This document shows, one piece after another, positions 8,375 to 18,471 of a stretch of DNA of 32,272 nucleotides (its first letter is position 1; every line of letters begins with the position of its first letter). The translations under genes were made by a program, and so were the position numbers. Source of the stretch: Phycisphaerales bacterium (GTDB lineage Bacteria > Planctomycetota > Phycisphaerae > Phycisphaerales > SM1A02). The stretch spans positions 1 to 32,272 of the forward strand of contig SIAB01000011.1 of the NCBI GenBank assembly GCA_009692015.1. Direction: 5' to 3'. The notes below the pieces were generated by a model that saw only the letters and a list, made by a program, of their open reading frames with translations, was not told the DNA's origin and ran no database searches.

Positions 8375-10246
8375 ATGCGTGTGATCATCTTCTCCATCCT
8401 CGTCTGCAGCGCGCTGGTCGTCTGCCTGATTGGTTGCTCGAATGTCGAAAGGGCGGATCGCAGCCTCGCGACCAAACGCGTCGAGCGCGCGTCGATCCCC
8501 ATGGATGTTGATCCGATCATGCGCGGCACGGTGGCGAGTGAGACGATTGTCATGGGGTATCAGCCGGTCGTGGTCCGCGGCTATGGATTCGTGACTGGAC
8601 TCAAGGGCACCGGGAGTCGCACCGCCCCGGCAGAAGTGCGTCAGTACATCTTGCGCGAGATGTCGCGCCACGGCGTTGGGGAATATTCCGGGCAATCCCA
8701 AATTCTCGATCCCGAAGCGCTTCTGAGCTCGGATAACACGGCGATCGTGATCGTGGAAGCGCTCATCCCTGCTGGTGCTCCGCGCCACACAAAGTTCGAT
8801 GTTCGGGTTTACGCCGCTCCTGGAACGAGCACCACCAGTCTCGAGGGTGGCAACTTGTGGACCACCGACCTGCGACCCGGAGTCCTGTTGGTTGGAAGTC
8901 GCTCCTCGCGGGCGATTGCCGAGGCCAAGGGACCGATCATCATCAACCCCTTTGCCGACGATTCGAATCGAAGTCAAACGATGGTGAATCAACTCAGTGG
9001 TCGCGTGCTCAATGGTGGCAATTCCACGCGCGAATTGCCCATTCGACTGGTGATGGCGACACCGAGTCATTCCCGAACGCGCTTGATCACGAGTGCCATC
9101 AATTCAGGCTATCCCCGCGAGCCGACCCAGCGCGGTGAAACGGCAATCGGGCAGTCGGGTGAGATGATCACCGTCTCGGTGCCACCATCTTGGCGCGACC
9201 ATTCCGACGAGTTCGTCGAACTGCTTCGTCATACCTCGGTCAATGTCGGTCCAATTGATGCGACGGCCACCGCTATCAAGAGCGCGCTCACCAACAACCC
9301 TGGAGCGGCAAAGTCGGCCAGCCTTCGTTGGCAGGCATTGGGTCCAAAGAGTTTCGGTTCGATTCGATCTCTCTATGACTACTCAGAAGAGCAACCGCGC
9401 TTTGCGGCGCTGCAGGCGGGGGCGCGCCTCGACGATGCGCTGGTCGTGCCGCACTTGTTGCTGATGGCCACCTCGGGGAGTACTGAATTGCGCGTCCCCT
9501 GTATTCGCCTGCTCGAACGGATGAGTCTCAACCCGGCAATCGATCTTGGACTGCGCCCGCTTCTCAACGACAGCGACATTGATGTGCGATTGGCCGCCTA
9601 CGAGGTTCTGCGGGCTCGTCGCGACCCGATCGTTCACAGTCAAATGGTCGGGAAGAAGTTTCGAATCGATGTCGTACCCAGCAGTTTCCCCATGATTTAT
9701 GTGAGTCAGTCTGGCGAGCCGGCGATTGCCATCTTTGACGATGCCATGCGGGTCACCACCCCGCTCACCCTGCGTGCTTGGGATGGCGATCTCATGTTCA
9801 AGGGAGAAGCGAGCGCCGACACCCTCGAGGTCTTTTTTCGCCGCGGTTCGGGCATCACGCCGCTGGTCGAGAAAGTCAGCGTCAAGGTGCCGGAACTCAT
9901 TCGTTTCTTGGGTCATACTTCCGACGCCGCCCACCCTGCGCCCGGGCTCGGGATGACCTTTAGTCAGACCATTGGCGCGGTGCACGCGCTCTCAGTCAAT
10001 GGGTCTCTCACGGGTCCGCTCAAGATGGAACAGGATCGGATCCTTGCCGCCATCGCCAAAGCTGGTTCAGAAGCGGAGCGCACGGATAGACCGGAATTCA
10101 TAGACGACGAGGTCGTCCCGGACGCCAACCAGCCATCTATCGCGGCCGACGTGGTGCCCGGCTTGACGCCGCGACTTGGGAGTGGCCCGCCAAACTCGAC
10201 CGCTGTCGATCCAAACGCGAAGAGTCGCGATACAGTACCGCGGTAG
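8375..10246 (+). CDS. FlgI (flagellar P-ring)-domain lipoprotein with HEAT-like C-terminal part
   Basis: Signal/lipobox MRVIIFSILVCSALVVCLIGC; FlgI-like GYGFVTGLKGTGS, NTAIVIVEALIPAGAPRHTKFDVRVYAAPGTSTTSLEGGNL and NGGNSTRELPI. Track start 8240 would read through the tRNA, so ATG 8375 is used. Confidence 0.8.
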   Translation: MRVIIFSILVCSALVVCLIGCSNVERADRSLATKRVERASIPMDVDPIMRGTVASETIVMGYQPVVVRGYGFVTGLKGTGSRTAPAEVRQYILREMSRHGVGEYSGQSQILDPEALLSSDNTAIVIVEALIPAGAPRHTKFDVRVYAAPGTSTTSLEGGNLWTTDLRPGVLLVGSRSSRAIAEAKGPIIINPFADDSNRSQTMVNQLSGRVLNGGNSTRELPIRLVMATPSHSRTRLITSAINSGYPREPTQRGETAIGQSGEMITVSVPPSWRDHSDEFVELLRHTSVNVGPIDATATAIKSALTNNPGAAKSASLRWQALGPKSFGSIRSLYDYSEEQPRFAALQAGARLDDALVVPHLLLMATSGSTELRVPCIRLLERMSLNPAIDLGLRPLLNDSDIDVRLAAYEVLRARRDPIVHSQMVGKKFRIDVVPSSFPMIYVSQSGEPAIAIFDDAMRVTTPLTLRAWDGDLMFKGEASADTLEVFFRRGSGITPLVEKVSVKVPELIRFLGHTSDAAHPAPGLGMTFSQTIGAVHALSVNGSLTGPLKMEQDRILAAIAKAGSEAERTDRPEFIDDEVVPDANQPSIAADVVPGLTPRLGSGPPNSTAVDPNAKSRDTVPR

Positions 10247-10268
10247 CGTCAGAGGCCCTTTCGGGCAA

Positions 10269-10288
10269 GCCTTTCAAGGACGAAAGGC
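10269..10288 (+). other. Hairpin GCCTTTC-AAGGAC-GAAAGGC in the FlgI-like/smc intergenic gap
   Basis: 7-bp perfect stem, 6-nt loop; preceded by GCCC-TTTC-GGGC (10255-10266). No T-run follows. Confidence 0.5.
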
Positions 10289-10315
10289 GGATCAGAGTTG
10301 CGACAGGAGGTCGGT

Positions 10316-13300
10316 GTGCGCCTATCCAAACTAGTACTCAACGGATTCAAGAGTTTCGCAGATCACACTGAGTTTCGATTTGATGAACCCATCATCGGAA
10401 TCGTTGGTCCCAATGGTTGCGGCAAGAGCAATGTCGTCGATGCGATCAAGTGGGTGCTTGGAGAGCGCAGCGCGAAGAGTTTGCGCGGAGCCGCAATGGT
10501 CGATGTCATCTTCGCGGGCAGCGCCGTGCGCAAGCCGATGGGCTGCGCCTCGGTCTCGTTGGTCTTCTCAAACCTTATCCTCGAGAAACCGTTGGCGGGA
10601 AGGGTCGATCCGCATGAACGCTCGGCCATTGAGGCAGGAAACGACGACGATCACGCCGCCGGAGATGATGGCGAGAGAACTGCACTTGTCAATCGCGACG
10701 CCGTTCCACACCGAAGTTTGCCGGTCGATGCCGATGAGGTGGATGTCACGCGCCGCTTGTACAGCGATGGTCGCAGTGAATATCTCATCAATGGTCGCAA
10801 GGTTCGACTGCGAGACATCAAGGAACTGTTTATGGATACTGGCATCGGGACCGATGCCTATTCAATCATCGAGCAGGGCAAGGTGGCCGCGCTGCTCGAA
10901 GCGAATCCCGCCGAGCGGCGAGGCATTCTCGAAGAAGCGGCGGGTGTCGCCAAGTTTCGCGCCCGCAAGGAAGAGGCGGCGCGCAAGCTCGAGATGGCCG
11001 AGAAGAATCTGGTCATCCTCCGCGAGCAACTGGCCAGCGCCGAACGGCGACTTCGGATTGTCCGTGGTCAAGCCGAGAAGGCCAAGAAGTTTGTCGAACT
11101 TGATTCGCGTCGTCGCGCCCTTCGTTCCGCGCTGACGCTCGATCTCTATTACGAGCAGCGATCCAAGGTGACCCAGTGCGAAGCGGCAGTCGCGGCAGCC
11201 GAAGCGGCGCGCGATGCGCTGACCCGGTCGCTTGAGGAAGCCGAGCACACCAAGCGCGGGTGTGAGTCCAGTCGCGACCTGGTGATGCAGAATCAGCAGA
11301 GTCTCGAGCGCGATCGCTTGGAGGCGGCCTCGGCCGTAAAACAGGCCCAGCAGCGCGCCGAGTTTGGCGAGCAGTCACTGTCAGAGACCCGAGCCGCGCT
11401 CGAACAGGACGCCGCCGCGATTGGTGCGCTCGATGCGCGGGTGGCACAACATGCTCAGCAACTCGCCGATTTGATTTGCGCAGGAACGATCGCGGTTCAA
11501 GCCGTGGCAGAGGCCGAAGAGCAGAATGCGCTGGCGGCCGAAGCCCGCGCGCAGAGTGCATCCGATGCATCTGCGGCCCGTGACGCAGACCTGCGCTGGC
11601 GCGAAGAGCACTTAGCACTCGAACGGGAGAAGTCTCGACTCGCCGCACGACTCCACGGTGCCGAGGAGAGGCTGGCGACGATCGAGGCTGAGTCCACGCG
11701 TGTCGCAGCGCGCGGCGTCGAGCAAGCGCGTGAATTGCAGACCCATGTCACGGCGCGGGATCTCGCCACCTCGCGGCGAAGCGAAGCGCAAGCCACCGCC
11801 GAGAGCGTGCAGGCAGAAGTTGCCGCAGAGTTGCGCACCGTTGAGGGCTATGGCGAAGAGGGTGTCGAGATCAGCGCCCGGCTCACCGCACTGCGCGACG
11901 AGCGCACCCGCGACGAGAGCCGCCGAACGGTCCTCGAAGAGATGGAGTCTGCGCGCGAGGGATTGGGCAGTGCCGTGCGCACGGTCCTTGGTGAAACCGA
12001 GAGATTCCCCGGCGTGCAAGGCGCGCTCGGCGATCTTGTCTCGACCGATCGCGTTCACGCAGTGGCAGTCGAAGCCGCGCTTGGCTCGTGGCTCGAGTGT
12101 CTCGTCGTCGCCGGCGCATTCGAGTCGACTCCCCTGCTGGCGCATGCCTGCGAACTCGATGGTCGGGTCACATTTGCGCCGGTGGCAGTTGAAACGCCGA
12201 CGGGCGAAGCGCCGCAATGCCCAGCGGGAGCAGAGCCGCTTGCGGCGACAATCCGGGTGACCAGTCCAGCCCAGCAGTTTGTGAACGCGCTCCTTTGCCA
12301 GACATTTCTTGTGGACGATCTCGCGACGGCCCTGCGACTCTCGCAGGGCGCCGCGGCTGGTTCTCGATTCGTCACCCGCGCCGGTGAGGTGGTTGATCAC
12401 CTCCACACCGTTACGGTCGGGGGACTCCGCGGGGGTGCTGGAGGATCGGTCAGCCGCCGCGCGGAGCTCGGAGAACTGGCGACATCGACCGAACTCCTGA
12501 GCAACCGCGTTCACGACCTCGAAGAGGATGCCGCGCGCGTTGCGGCGCTGGGCAGTGCCGCCCGCACCCGTCACCGTGAGCGGGATCAGGCCCTGCAGGC
12601 TGCTGGTCGCACCGCAATCGAGTGCGAGTTTCAATTGGAACGAACCCTGCATCTCATCACCCGAATCGAGCGCGAACAGTCGGCAGTGCGCTTTGAGTCG
12701 GCCGACATCGCCCGCCGTGCCGCAGCGGCACAAGAAGAGCAAACACGCATCTGCGAACGGCTGGCGATCTCCGATGCAGCACTTGGAACGGCTGATTCGA
12801 ATGCCACGATCGCGCGCGATCAAGCCCTTTTGATGCAACAGGCGCTCGATCAGGCGCAGGAAGTGCTCTCCGCTGCCCGCCTGGCGCTCGGCGATGCCAT
12901 GAGCAAAGCCGAGGGATCGCGTCGCGAACAGTCGATGCATGACACGGCGCTCTTGGAATCCCGTCGCCAGCGCGCCGCAGCCGAAGACCAGCTGCGCCGC
13001 CGCGAAACCCACATCGAAACACTCGAAGAATCGATCTCGGAATCGCGCACCGTTGCCCAGCGCGCCCAGCAGAAACATGATGTCGTCGCCGTGCAATTGG
13101 CTGATCTCGCCCAAGCACTCGCCACGGCAGTTCTGGCCAATGACGCGGCGGGCGAGGCACTTCGGGCGCTGCGCGAAACTGCAAGCGATACGGAGAGGCA
13201 ATGGAGCGAGGCAGAACTGGCGCGCCGTGAGTGCGAGATGCGGCTTGCTGCGCTGACCGACCAGGCGCGCGATGAGCTGGGTCTCGAACTCGAAACGCTG

Positions 13301-14110
13301 TGGACGGCACACCTGCGAGAGCGCGAGTCGGGGGCATTCGTCCTGACCGATCGGTCGCTCGCCTCGTTTGAGGCCGATCAGCTCCGCGATGAGATTCGTT
13401 CACTCGGGAATGTCAATCTGGACGCGATGACTGAACTGACCGAGTTGGAGACCAAGACACAGGAGCTCGCCAGCCAACTGACGGACATCGATTCGGCCAA
13501 GGTCCACCTCGAACGGCTGGTGGTCGAACTCGACGCGACCAGCCGGGTTCGATTCCAAGAGACTTTCAATATGGTGCGCGAGAACTTCGGGGGCACGAAC
13601 GGCATGTTCCGGCGACTCTTCGGTGGTGGTAGCGCCGACATGTACCTCCTCCCAATGGAAGACGGAACGATCGACTGGCTGGCATCGGGGATCGAGATTC
13701 GGGCGAAACCACCTGGGAAGGAACCGCGAATCATTACCCAACTTTCCGGTGGCGAGAAGTCGATGACCACGGTTGCCCTACTGCTGGCGATCTTCAAGAG
13801 CAAGCCAGCGCCCTTCTGCATCTTGGACGAAGTGGATGCCGCGCTCGATGAGTCCAACGTCGAGCGGTTCTGCAATGCGCTTGGCGGTTTCCTCGATCAG
13901 AGCCACTTCATCGTGATCACCCACCACAAGCGCACCATGCAAGCCTGTCACCGACTGCACGGAGTCACGATGCCGCAGCGCGGCGTTTCCAAGCGCGTGA
14001 CCGTGCGATTCGAGCAGGTTGGGGTGGGCGGTCGCATCGCCGAGTCTGCCCTCGCGGACGAATCCGCGCCGGTTGCCGATGACGCGCCCCACGCGGCACA
14101 ACACTCGTAG
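10316..14110 (+). CDS. smc: Chromosome segregation protein SMC
   Basis: N-terminal [15 protein letters not shown]...[23 protein letters not shown], long coiled coil, hinge-like [26 protein letters not shown]-terminal [43 protein letters not shown] 10316 follows AGGAGG. Confidence 0.96.
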   Translation: MRLSKLVLNGFKSFADHTEFRFDEPIIGIVGPNGCGKSNVVDAIKWVLGERSAKSLRGAAMVDVIFAGSAVRKPMGCASVSLVFSNLILEKPLAGRVDPHERSAIEAGNDDDHAAGDDGERTALVNRDAVPHRSLPVDADEVDVTRRLYSDGRSEYLINGRKVRLRDIKELFMDTGIGTDAYSIIEQGKVAALLEANPAERRGILEEAAGVAKFRARKEEAARKLEMAEKNLVILREQLASAERRLRIVRGQAEKAKKFVELDSRRRALRSALTLDLYYEQRSKVTQCEAAVAAAEAARDALTRSLEEAEHTKRGCESSRDLVMQNQQSLERDRLEAASAVKQAQQRAEFGEQSLSETRAALEQDAAAIGALDARVAQHAQQLADLICAGTIAVQAVAEAEEQNALAAEARAQSASDASAARDADLRWREEHLALEREKSRLAARLHGAEERLATIEAESTRVAARGVEQARELQTHVTARDLATSRRSEAQATAESVQAEVAAELRTVEGYGEEGVEISARLTALRDERTRDESRRTVLEEMESAREGLGSAVRTVLGETERFPGVQGALGDLVSTDRVHAVAVEAALGSWLECLVVAGAFESTPLLAHACELDGRVTFAPVAVETPTGEAPQCPAGAEPLAATIRVTSPAQQFVNALLCQTFLVDDLATALRLSQGAAAGSRFVTRAGEVVDHLHTVTVGGLRGGAGGSVSRRAELGELATSTELLSNRVHDLEEDAARVAALGSAARTRHRERDQALQAAGRTAIECEFQLERTLHLITRIEREQSAVRFESADIARRAAAAQEEQTRICERLAISDAALGTADSNATIARDQALLMQQALDQAQEVLSAARLALGDAMSKAEGSRREQSMHDTALLESRRQRAAAEDQLRRRETHIETLEESISESRTVAQRAQQKHDVVAVQLADLAQALATAVLANDAAGEALRALRETASDTERQWSEAELARRECEMRLAALTDQARDELGLELETLWTAHLRERESGAFVLTDRSLASFEADQLRDEIRSLGNVNLDAMTELTELETKTQELASQLTDIDSAKVHLERLVVELDATSRVRFQETFNMVRENFGGTNGMFRRLFGGGSADMYLLPMEDGTIDWLASGIEIRAKPPGKEPRIITQLSGGEKSMTTVALLLAIFKSKPAPFCILDEVDAALDESNVERFCNALGGFLDQSHFIVITHHKRTMQACHRLHGVTMPQRGVSKRVTVRFEQVGVGGRIAESALADESAPVADDAPHAAQHS

Positions 14111-14129
14111 AATCCAAGCGGAGGTTTCT

Positions 14130-15185
14130 ATGTCCATTCGAGCGTTCATGCGTCACAATTTCAGGCACTTCAACGCGGCAACCGCGGTGGAGGCCTCCGA
14201 TGCCTACGCGGCACACATTGCCAGCGGCGGATCGATGATGGTCACGCTCGCTGGGGCGATGAGCACCGCAGAACTCGGTCTCTCGCTGGCCGAGATGATT
14301 CGTCGTGGATTGGTTCACGCCATCTCGTGCACCGGTGCCAATCTCGAGGAGGATGTCTACAACCTCGTCGCCCACAGCCACTACGAGCGCATTCCCCATT
14401 GGCGACAGCTGACCCCCGATGATGAGCAGAAGTTGCTCAATCGACATCTCAACCGCGTCACCGACACCTGCATCCCAGAAGAAGAGGCGATTCGCAAGAT
14501 CGAACGAGCGATTCTGGATGAGTGGACCCGGGCTGACCGCGCCAATGTGCAGTACTTCCCCCACGAATTCTTCTATCGCATCCTGCTCTCGGGTGTGTTG
14601 AAGAAGCACTACGAAATCGATCCAAAGGATTCCTGGCTGCTCGCCGCAGCGGAGCGCAATTTGCCGATGGTGGTGCCGGGCTGGGAAGACTCAACCAATG
14701 GGAACATCTTCGCATCGCACTGCATCGAAGGGCGAATCAAGAATGTGCACACCGTTCGCAGTGGCATCGAATACATGATGTCGCTCGCCGCGTGGTACTC
14801 AGAGACTGCGCCGAAATCCAGCATTGGTTTCTTTCAGGTCGGGGGAGGCATCGCCGGCGACTTTCCGATTTGCGTTGTACCGATGCTGCATCAGGATCTT
14901 GGGCGGCGCAAGATTCCGCTCTGGGGATATTTCTGCCAGATCAGCGACTCGACCACCTCGTATGGTTCTTACTCGGGCGCAACACCCAACGAGAAAATCA
15001 CCTGGGGCAAACTCAGCAAGAACACGCCGCGATTCATCGTTGAGAGTGACGCCACGATCGTCGCGCCACTGATGTTTCAGTATGTCATGGAGACACTCGA
15101 AACGAAGTCGGCTGCGAAGCCAAGTGCCAAACGCGCCAAGTCGAAAGGCGCGGCTCGCAAGCGGCCGCTCGCGGCGCGCAAGTGA
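14130..15185 (+). CDS. Deoxyhypusine synthase-like protein with basic C-terminal tail
   Basis: DHS-family SCTGANLEEDVYN, GFFQVGGGIAGDFPICVVPML and SYSGATPNEKITWGKL (conserved Lys in WGK). ATG 14130 preceded by GCGGAGG. Confidence 0.88.
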   Translation: MSIRAFMRHNFRHFNAATAVEASDAYAAHIASGGSMMVTLAGAMSTAELGLSLAEMIRRGLVHAISCTGANLEEDVYNLVAHSHYERIPHWRQLTPDDEQKLLNRHLNRVTDTCIPEEEAIRKIERAILDEWTRADRANVQYFPHEFFYRILLSGVLKKHYEIDPKDSWLLAAAERNLPMVVPGWEDSTNGNIFASHCIEGRIKNVHTVRSGIEYMMSLAAWYSETAPKSSIGFFQVGGGIAGDFPICVVPMLHQDLGRRKIPLWGYFCQISDSTTSYGSYSGATPNEKITWGKLSKNTPRFIVESDATIVAPLMFQYVMETLETKSAAKPSAKRAKSKGAARKRPLAARK

Positions 15186-15194
15186 TCCCCTTTT

Positions 15195-15737
15195 TCAGCT
15201 CCTGCGCCGCGACTCAGCCGCCTCGCCACACTTGACGAATGTTCCGTGGGCGCGATCCTTGGCAACGGCCGGAAACTCCAGCACCTTGTTGTGCATCACC
15301 GCATAAACGCCCGGCTTGAGAATCTGTACAGCGAGGAGTGACTCGGTGAGATTCTGCAGGGCGTCGGTGTGTCGCATCTCATAGGGGCGCATTGCGCCAG
15401 TGAGGATTACCGGAATCCGTGGCGCACGCGGCTCCGACCATCGTTTCCAAATCGCTTCACCTGTCACCGCGAGGCGATCTGTTCCATGCACGATCACGAT
15501 CCCATCATGATCAGCGCCGCCATCCGCCGCCGCTTGCGCGATCTTCTCGTGATCAACCGCGGTCATCTCAAGGCTGTCCTTGTTCATCAGTTCGAGGCGG
15601 GTGATTATGATTCCACCAAGTTCGAGGGAGTGAAGCATCACATCGAGGACGCTGGCCGCGTTGGCGAGAACCCCAGCGCGCGCGTCGTATGTTTTCTCGA
15701 TCGTGCCGCCAGTTGAAATGAGGAGAACGCGAATCAT
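15195..15737 (-). CDS. Short single-domain asparaginase-like protein
   Basis: STGGTIEKTYD, IVIVHGTDRLAVTGEAIWK and VILTGAMRPYEMRHTDALQNL match the asparaginase N-terminal domain; total 180 aa, no C-terminal domain. Confidence 0.82.
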   Translation of the reverse strand: MIRVLLISTGGTIEKTYDARAGVLANAASVLDVMLHSLELGGIIITRLELMNKDSLEMTAVDHEKIAQAAADGGADHDGIVIVHGTDRLAVTGEAIWKRWSEPRAPRIPVILTGAMRPYEMRHTDALQNLTESLLAVQILKPGVYAVMHNKVLEFPAVAKDRAHGTFVKCGEAAESRRRS

Positions 15738-15743
15738 TGCAGA

Positions 15744-15749
15744 AGGCTA
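15744..15749 (-). promoter_or_regulatory. Putative -10 element TAGCCT exactly 6 nt upstream of the asparaginase-like ATG
   Basis: Minus strand GCTAGCCT-TCTGCA-ATG; same hexamer and spacing as gabD. Confidence 0.42.
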
Positions 15750-15798
15750 GCCACCGATGCCTCGCGGCGCGTGGCTGCCTTGACCGCTACTCTCGTCG

Positions 15799-16617
15799 GT
15801 GATGACCACCCTTATCCTGGCACTGCTCGCCGCGCTGGGTCTCTGTCTGGTGATCGCAGGCGTGCGGCTCACCGGGTTGGTTGCGGCATTCTGCGGGGGA
15901 ACGTTGGGCTGGTGCCTCGGTGGCCTCATCCACGCCAACCTCATTCCCGAGTGGTCGCCGGCGATCTGCGCGACGGCCGCGAGTGTCGCCTGCGCTGCGC
16001 TTGCCGCGCTTTTCGTTCGACCAGCGGTCGCCGTTGGATTCGCCGTTGCCGGATCGATCATCGGTGCGCTCGTCGGTGGATTGCTTGTCGAGCGCGGGAT
16101 CGCCCCAACCGCTGCGCCTATCGATGCGACCGAGACTCAGATAGCCCCGCGCGACGGCGCGAATCCCGCAGAGTCCGTCCGAGCGGCGCGAAGTGGATTG
16201 AGCGTGTCGATGGCTGCAATCCTTGGCGAGACCAAGACCGGCGGGAGCACAGCCGAAACACTGGCCGGCCTCGCTGGAACTGGCAGTCGCATCGCTGAGC
16301 TTGCCAAGAGTCGTTGGGCGCTCCTGCCACAACCGACCCAGTCATTCCTCGCTGCGACAACAGGCGCAGGTGCTGCGATTGGACTTGGACTCGGCGCTCT
16401 GTTTGCACGCTGGGCCCTCGCCGGAGCATCTTCGGCGCTCGGCGCACTCTTGCTGCTTGGTTGTGGCGTGCCGCTGGCGGAGTCATTCTTCCCCAGTGCG
16501 CCGGTTCCAAAGGCGATGGCGGCGTGGATCCTGCTCGGTGCCGCGATCACACTTGCGGGTTGGGCATTTCAGATGCGGCGGATGCAGGTGAAAGCAGAGT
16601 CGCCGAGTACCGCGTAG
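15799..16617 (+). CDS. Hypothetical multi-pass membrane protein
   Basis: 272 aa with many Gly/Ala-rich TM segments; GTG 15799 or ATG 15802; GCTACTCT precedes. Confidence 0.65.
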   Translation: MMTTLILALLAALGLCLVIAGVRLTGLVAAFCGGTLGWCLGGLIHANLIPEWSPAICATAASVACAALAALFVRPAVAVGFAVAGSIIGALVGGLLVERGIAPTAAPIDATETQIAPRDGANPAESVRAARSGLSVSMAAILGETKTGGSTAETLAGLAGTGSRIAELAKSRWALLPQPTQSFLAATTGAGAAIGLGLGALFARWALAGASSALGALLLLGCGVPLAESFFPSAPVPKAMAAWILLGAAITLAGWAFQMRRMQVKAESPSTA

Positions 16618-16672
16618 TGAGCGCGCGACTATCCTCGCGCCGGCAAGGATCACTCCCCGATGGCGCACGATC

Positions 16673-17962
16673 ATGGATGACTTTCATTACCAGGATGGTT
16701 CACTCTGTTGCGAGGAAGTGCGCGCTGCCGATATCGCTCGGTCGGTATCGACCCCCTGCTATGTCTACTCTGCGGCAACGCTGCGCGGTCACTTCACGCG
16801 ACTGCGCGAGGCGTTTGCCAGCCTCAATCCACTGATCTGTTATTCGGTGAAGTGCTGTTCGAATCTGGCAATTCTGCGGCTCTTGACCGGTTTGGGAGCG
16901 GGAATGGATGTGGTTTCTGGCGGAGAAATCTTTCGCGCCCTGCAGGCGGGGGGCGATCCCAAGAAGTTCGTCTATGCCGGCGTTGGCAAGAGCGACGCAG
17001 AAATTCGATTCGCGCTCGACCAAGAAATTGGTCTCTTCAATGTCGAGAGCGAGATGGAGTTCGAGAATCTGGCCCGCATCGCCCGCGACCGCGGCGTTCG
17101 CACCCGGGCGGCCCTGCGAATCAACCCCGATGTCGATCCCAAGACGCATCGCTACACCACCACCGGCAAACGAGAAAGCAAGTTCGGCGTCGATCTCGAA
17201 CGAGCCATGGCCTTTTTTCGCTCCTTTGGTCACGATCCCTTTGTTGCGCTGCGCGGCATCCACTTGCATATCGGCTCGCCGGTCTATTCGACCGCGCCCT
17301 ATCTCGAGAGCGTGCTCAAGGCGCTCGCGCTCATTGACGATCTCGCAGCGCAGGGATTCGAGATTGACACCCTCGATCTCGGCGGCGGCTTCGGCGCCGA
17401 TTATGAGAGTGATCAGTCTCCACTTGCGGCGGAGTATGCCCGCGCCATCGTTCCAGTTCTTCAGGACCGCGTCGCGCGGGGACTCTGCATCATCCTCGAA
17501 CCCGGTCGCAGCATCGCCGCCAACGCCGGAATCTTGTTGACGCGCGTGGAATATGTGAAGAGATCCGGTGATCGAAATTTCGCCATCTGCGATGCGGGCA
17601 TGCACACGCTGCTGCGGCCCAGTCATTATGGAGCCTTTCACTTCGTCTGGCCGGTGGAATGCGATGCCTCCCTCGTTCCATCTCGGCGCGCCCGTGAACT
17701 CATCTTGCCTGGGCTTCAGCGCACCGAGGTTGTCGGTCCACTCTGCGAAACAGGCGATTTTCTGGCCGAGGATCGAATGCTTCCACCACTGGTGCGCGGA
17801 GATCTCTTGGCTGTCTTCACGGCCGGTGCCTATGGCATGGCTATGGCAAGTCGTTACAACAGCCATCCCCTGCCGGTCGAGGTCCTGGTGGATGGCGCGG
17901 CGTTTCGGGTGATTCGATCGCGCGAGACCTACGAAGACCTGATCCAACACGAGCGCGTGTAG
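16673..17962 (+). CDS. lysA: Diaminopimelate decarboxylase
   Basis: PCYVYSAATLRGHF, CYSVKCCSNLAILRLLTGLGAGMDVVSGGEIFRAL, HLHIGSP, DLGGGFG, EPGRSI, GPLCETGDFLAEDR and GAYGMAMASRYNSHPLP. Confidence 0.95.
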   Translation: MDDFHYQDGSLCCEEVRAADIARSVSTPCYVYSAATLRGHFTRLREAFASLNPLICYSVKCCSNLAILRLLTGLGAGMDVVSGGEIFRALQAGGDPKKFVYAGVGKSDAEIRFALDQEIGLFNVESEMEFENLARIARDRGVRTRAALRINPDVDPKTHRYTTTGKRESKFGVDLERAMAFFRSFGHDPFVALRGIHLHIGSPVYSTAPYLESVLKALALIDDLAAQGFEIDTLDLGGGFGADYESDQSPLAAEYARAIVPVLQDRVARGLCIILEPGRSIAANAGILLTRVEYVKRSGDRNFAICDAGMHTLLRPSHYGAFHFVWPVECDASLVPSRRARELILPGLQRTEVVGPLCETGDFLAEDRMLPPLVRGDLLAVFTAGAYGMAMASRYNSHPLPVEVLVDGAAFRVIRSRETYEDLIQHERV

Positions 17963-17987
17963 TCCCTAGTATTCCTCGACCCAGCCA

Positions 17988-18449
17988 ATGGTCATTCGCG
18001 ACGAACAAGGTATTTGGACGGTCCTGCGCGAGACGATTGCCGCGCACCCAGAGGAGATTTTCGCAGCACTCACCACCGAGGTAGGTCTGATTCGTTGGTT
18101 TTCTGTCGCAGCCCAAGTTGATCTGCGCGCCGGCGGATCGATCGTCTTGGGATGGGATCGCAAGTTCAAACGAAAACTCACCATCGGCATCGAAGAATTC
18201 GACGCGGGCGGAAACATCGCTTGGAACTGGCCTTCGCGCGGAGACGACCGGTTCGTGCGCATCGCCTGGACCGTTCAGCCATCCGTCGAACAGGGCAGCG
18301 AGGTGGTGCTGCGCATGGGACCCGTCGGTTCAGATCCAGAATCACTGATGGCGATGGCGGAAGATGCCGAGAGTTGGCGCTGGTACCTCTGCAATCTCAG
18401 GACTGTCTTCGAAGCGCGCGTCGATATGCGAACCGTGCGGCCGCTCTGA
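17988..18449 (+). CDS. SRPBCC/AHSA1-like (START-fold) domain protein
   Basis: Pattern AAHPEEIFAALTTEVGLIRWF...DLRAGGSIVLGW...W..YLCNLRTVFE typical of AHSA1-type proteins. Confidence 0.7.
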   Translation: MVIRDEQGIWTVLRETIAAHPEEIFAALTTEVGLIRWFSVAAQVDLRAGGSIVLGWDRKFKRKLTIGIEEFDAGGNIAWNWPSRGDDRFVRIAWTVQPSVEQGSEVVLRMGPVGSDPESLMAMAEDAESWRWYLCNLRTVFEARVDMRTVRPL

Positions 18450-18471
18450 GAGCGCAGCATTTCCCGACAAG

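Noticed and set aside
11612-13312. 566-aa ORF on the minus strand, antisense to smc
   Set aside because: Shadow ORF expected in GC-rich coding sequence with Ala/Arg/Glu repeats; no family motif, no start signal, and smc on the other strand is unambiguous.
16700-17950. 416-aa ORF antisense to lysA
   Set aside because: Spans lysA almost exactly, with composition typical of reverse-frame translation; no recognisable domain.
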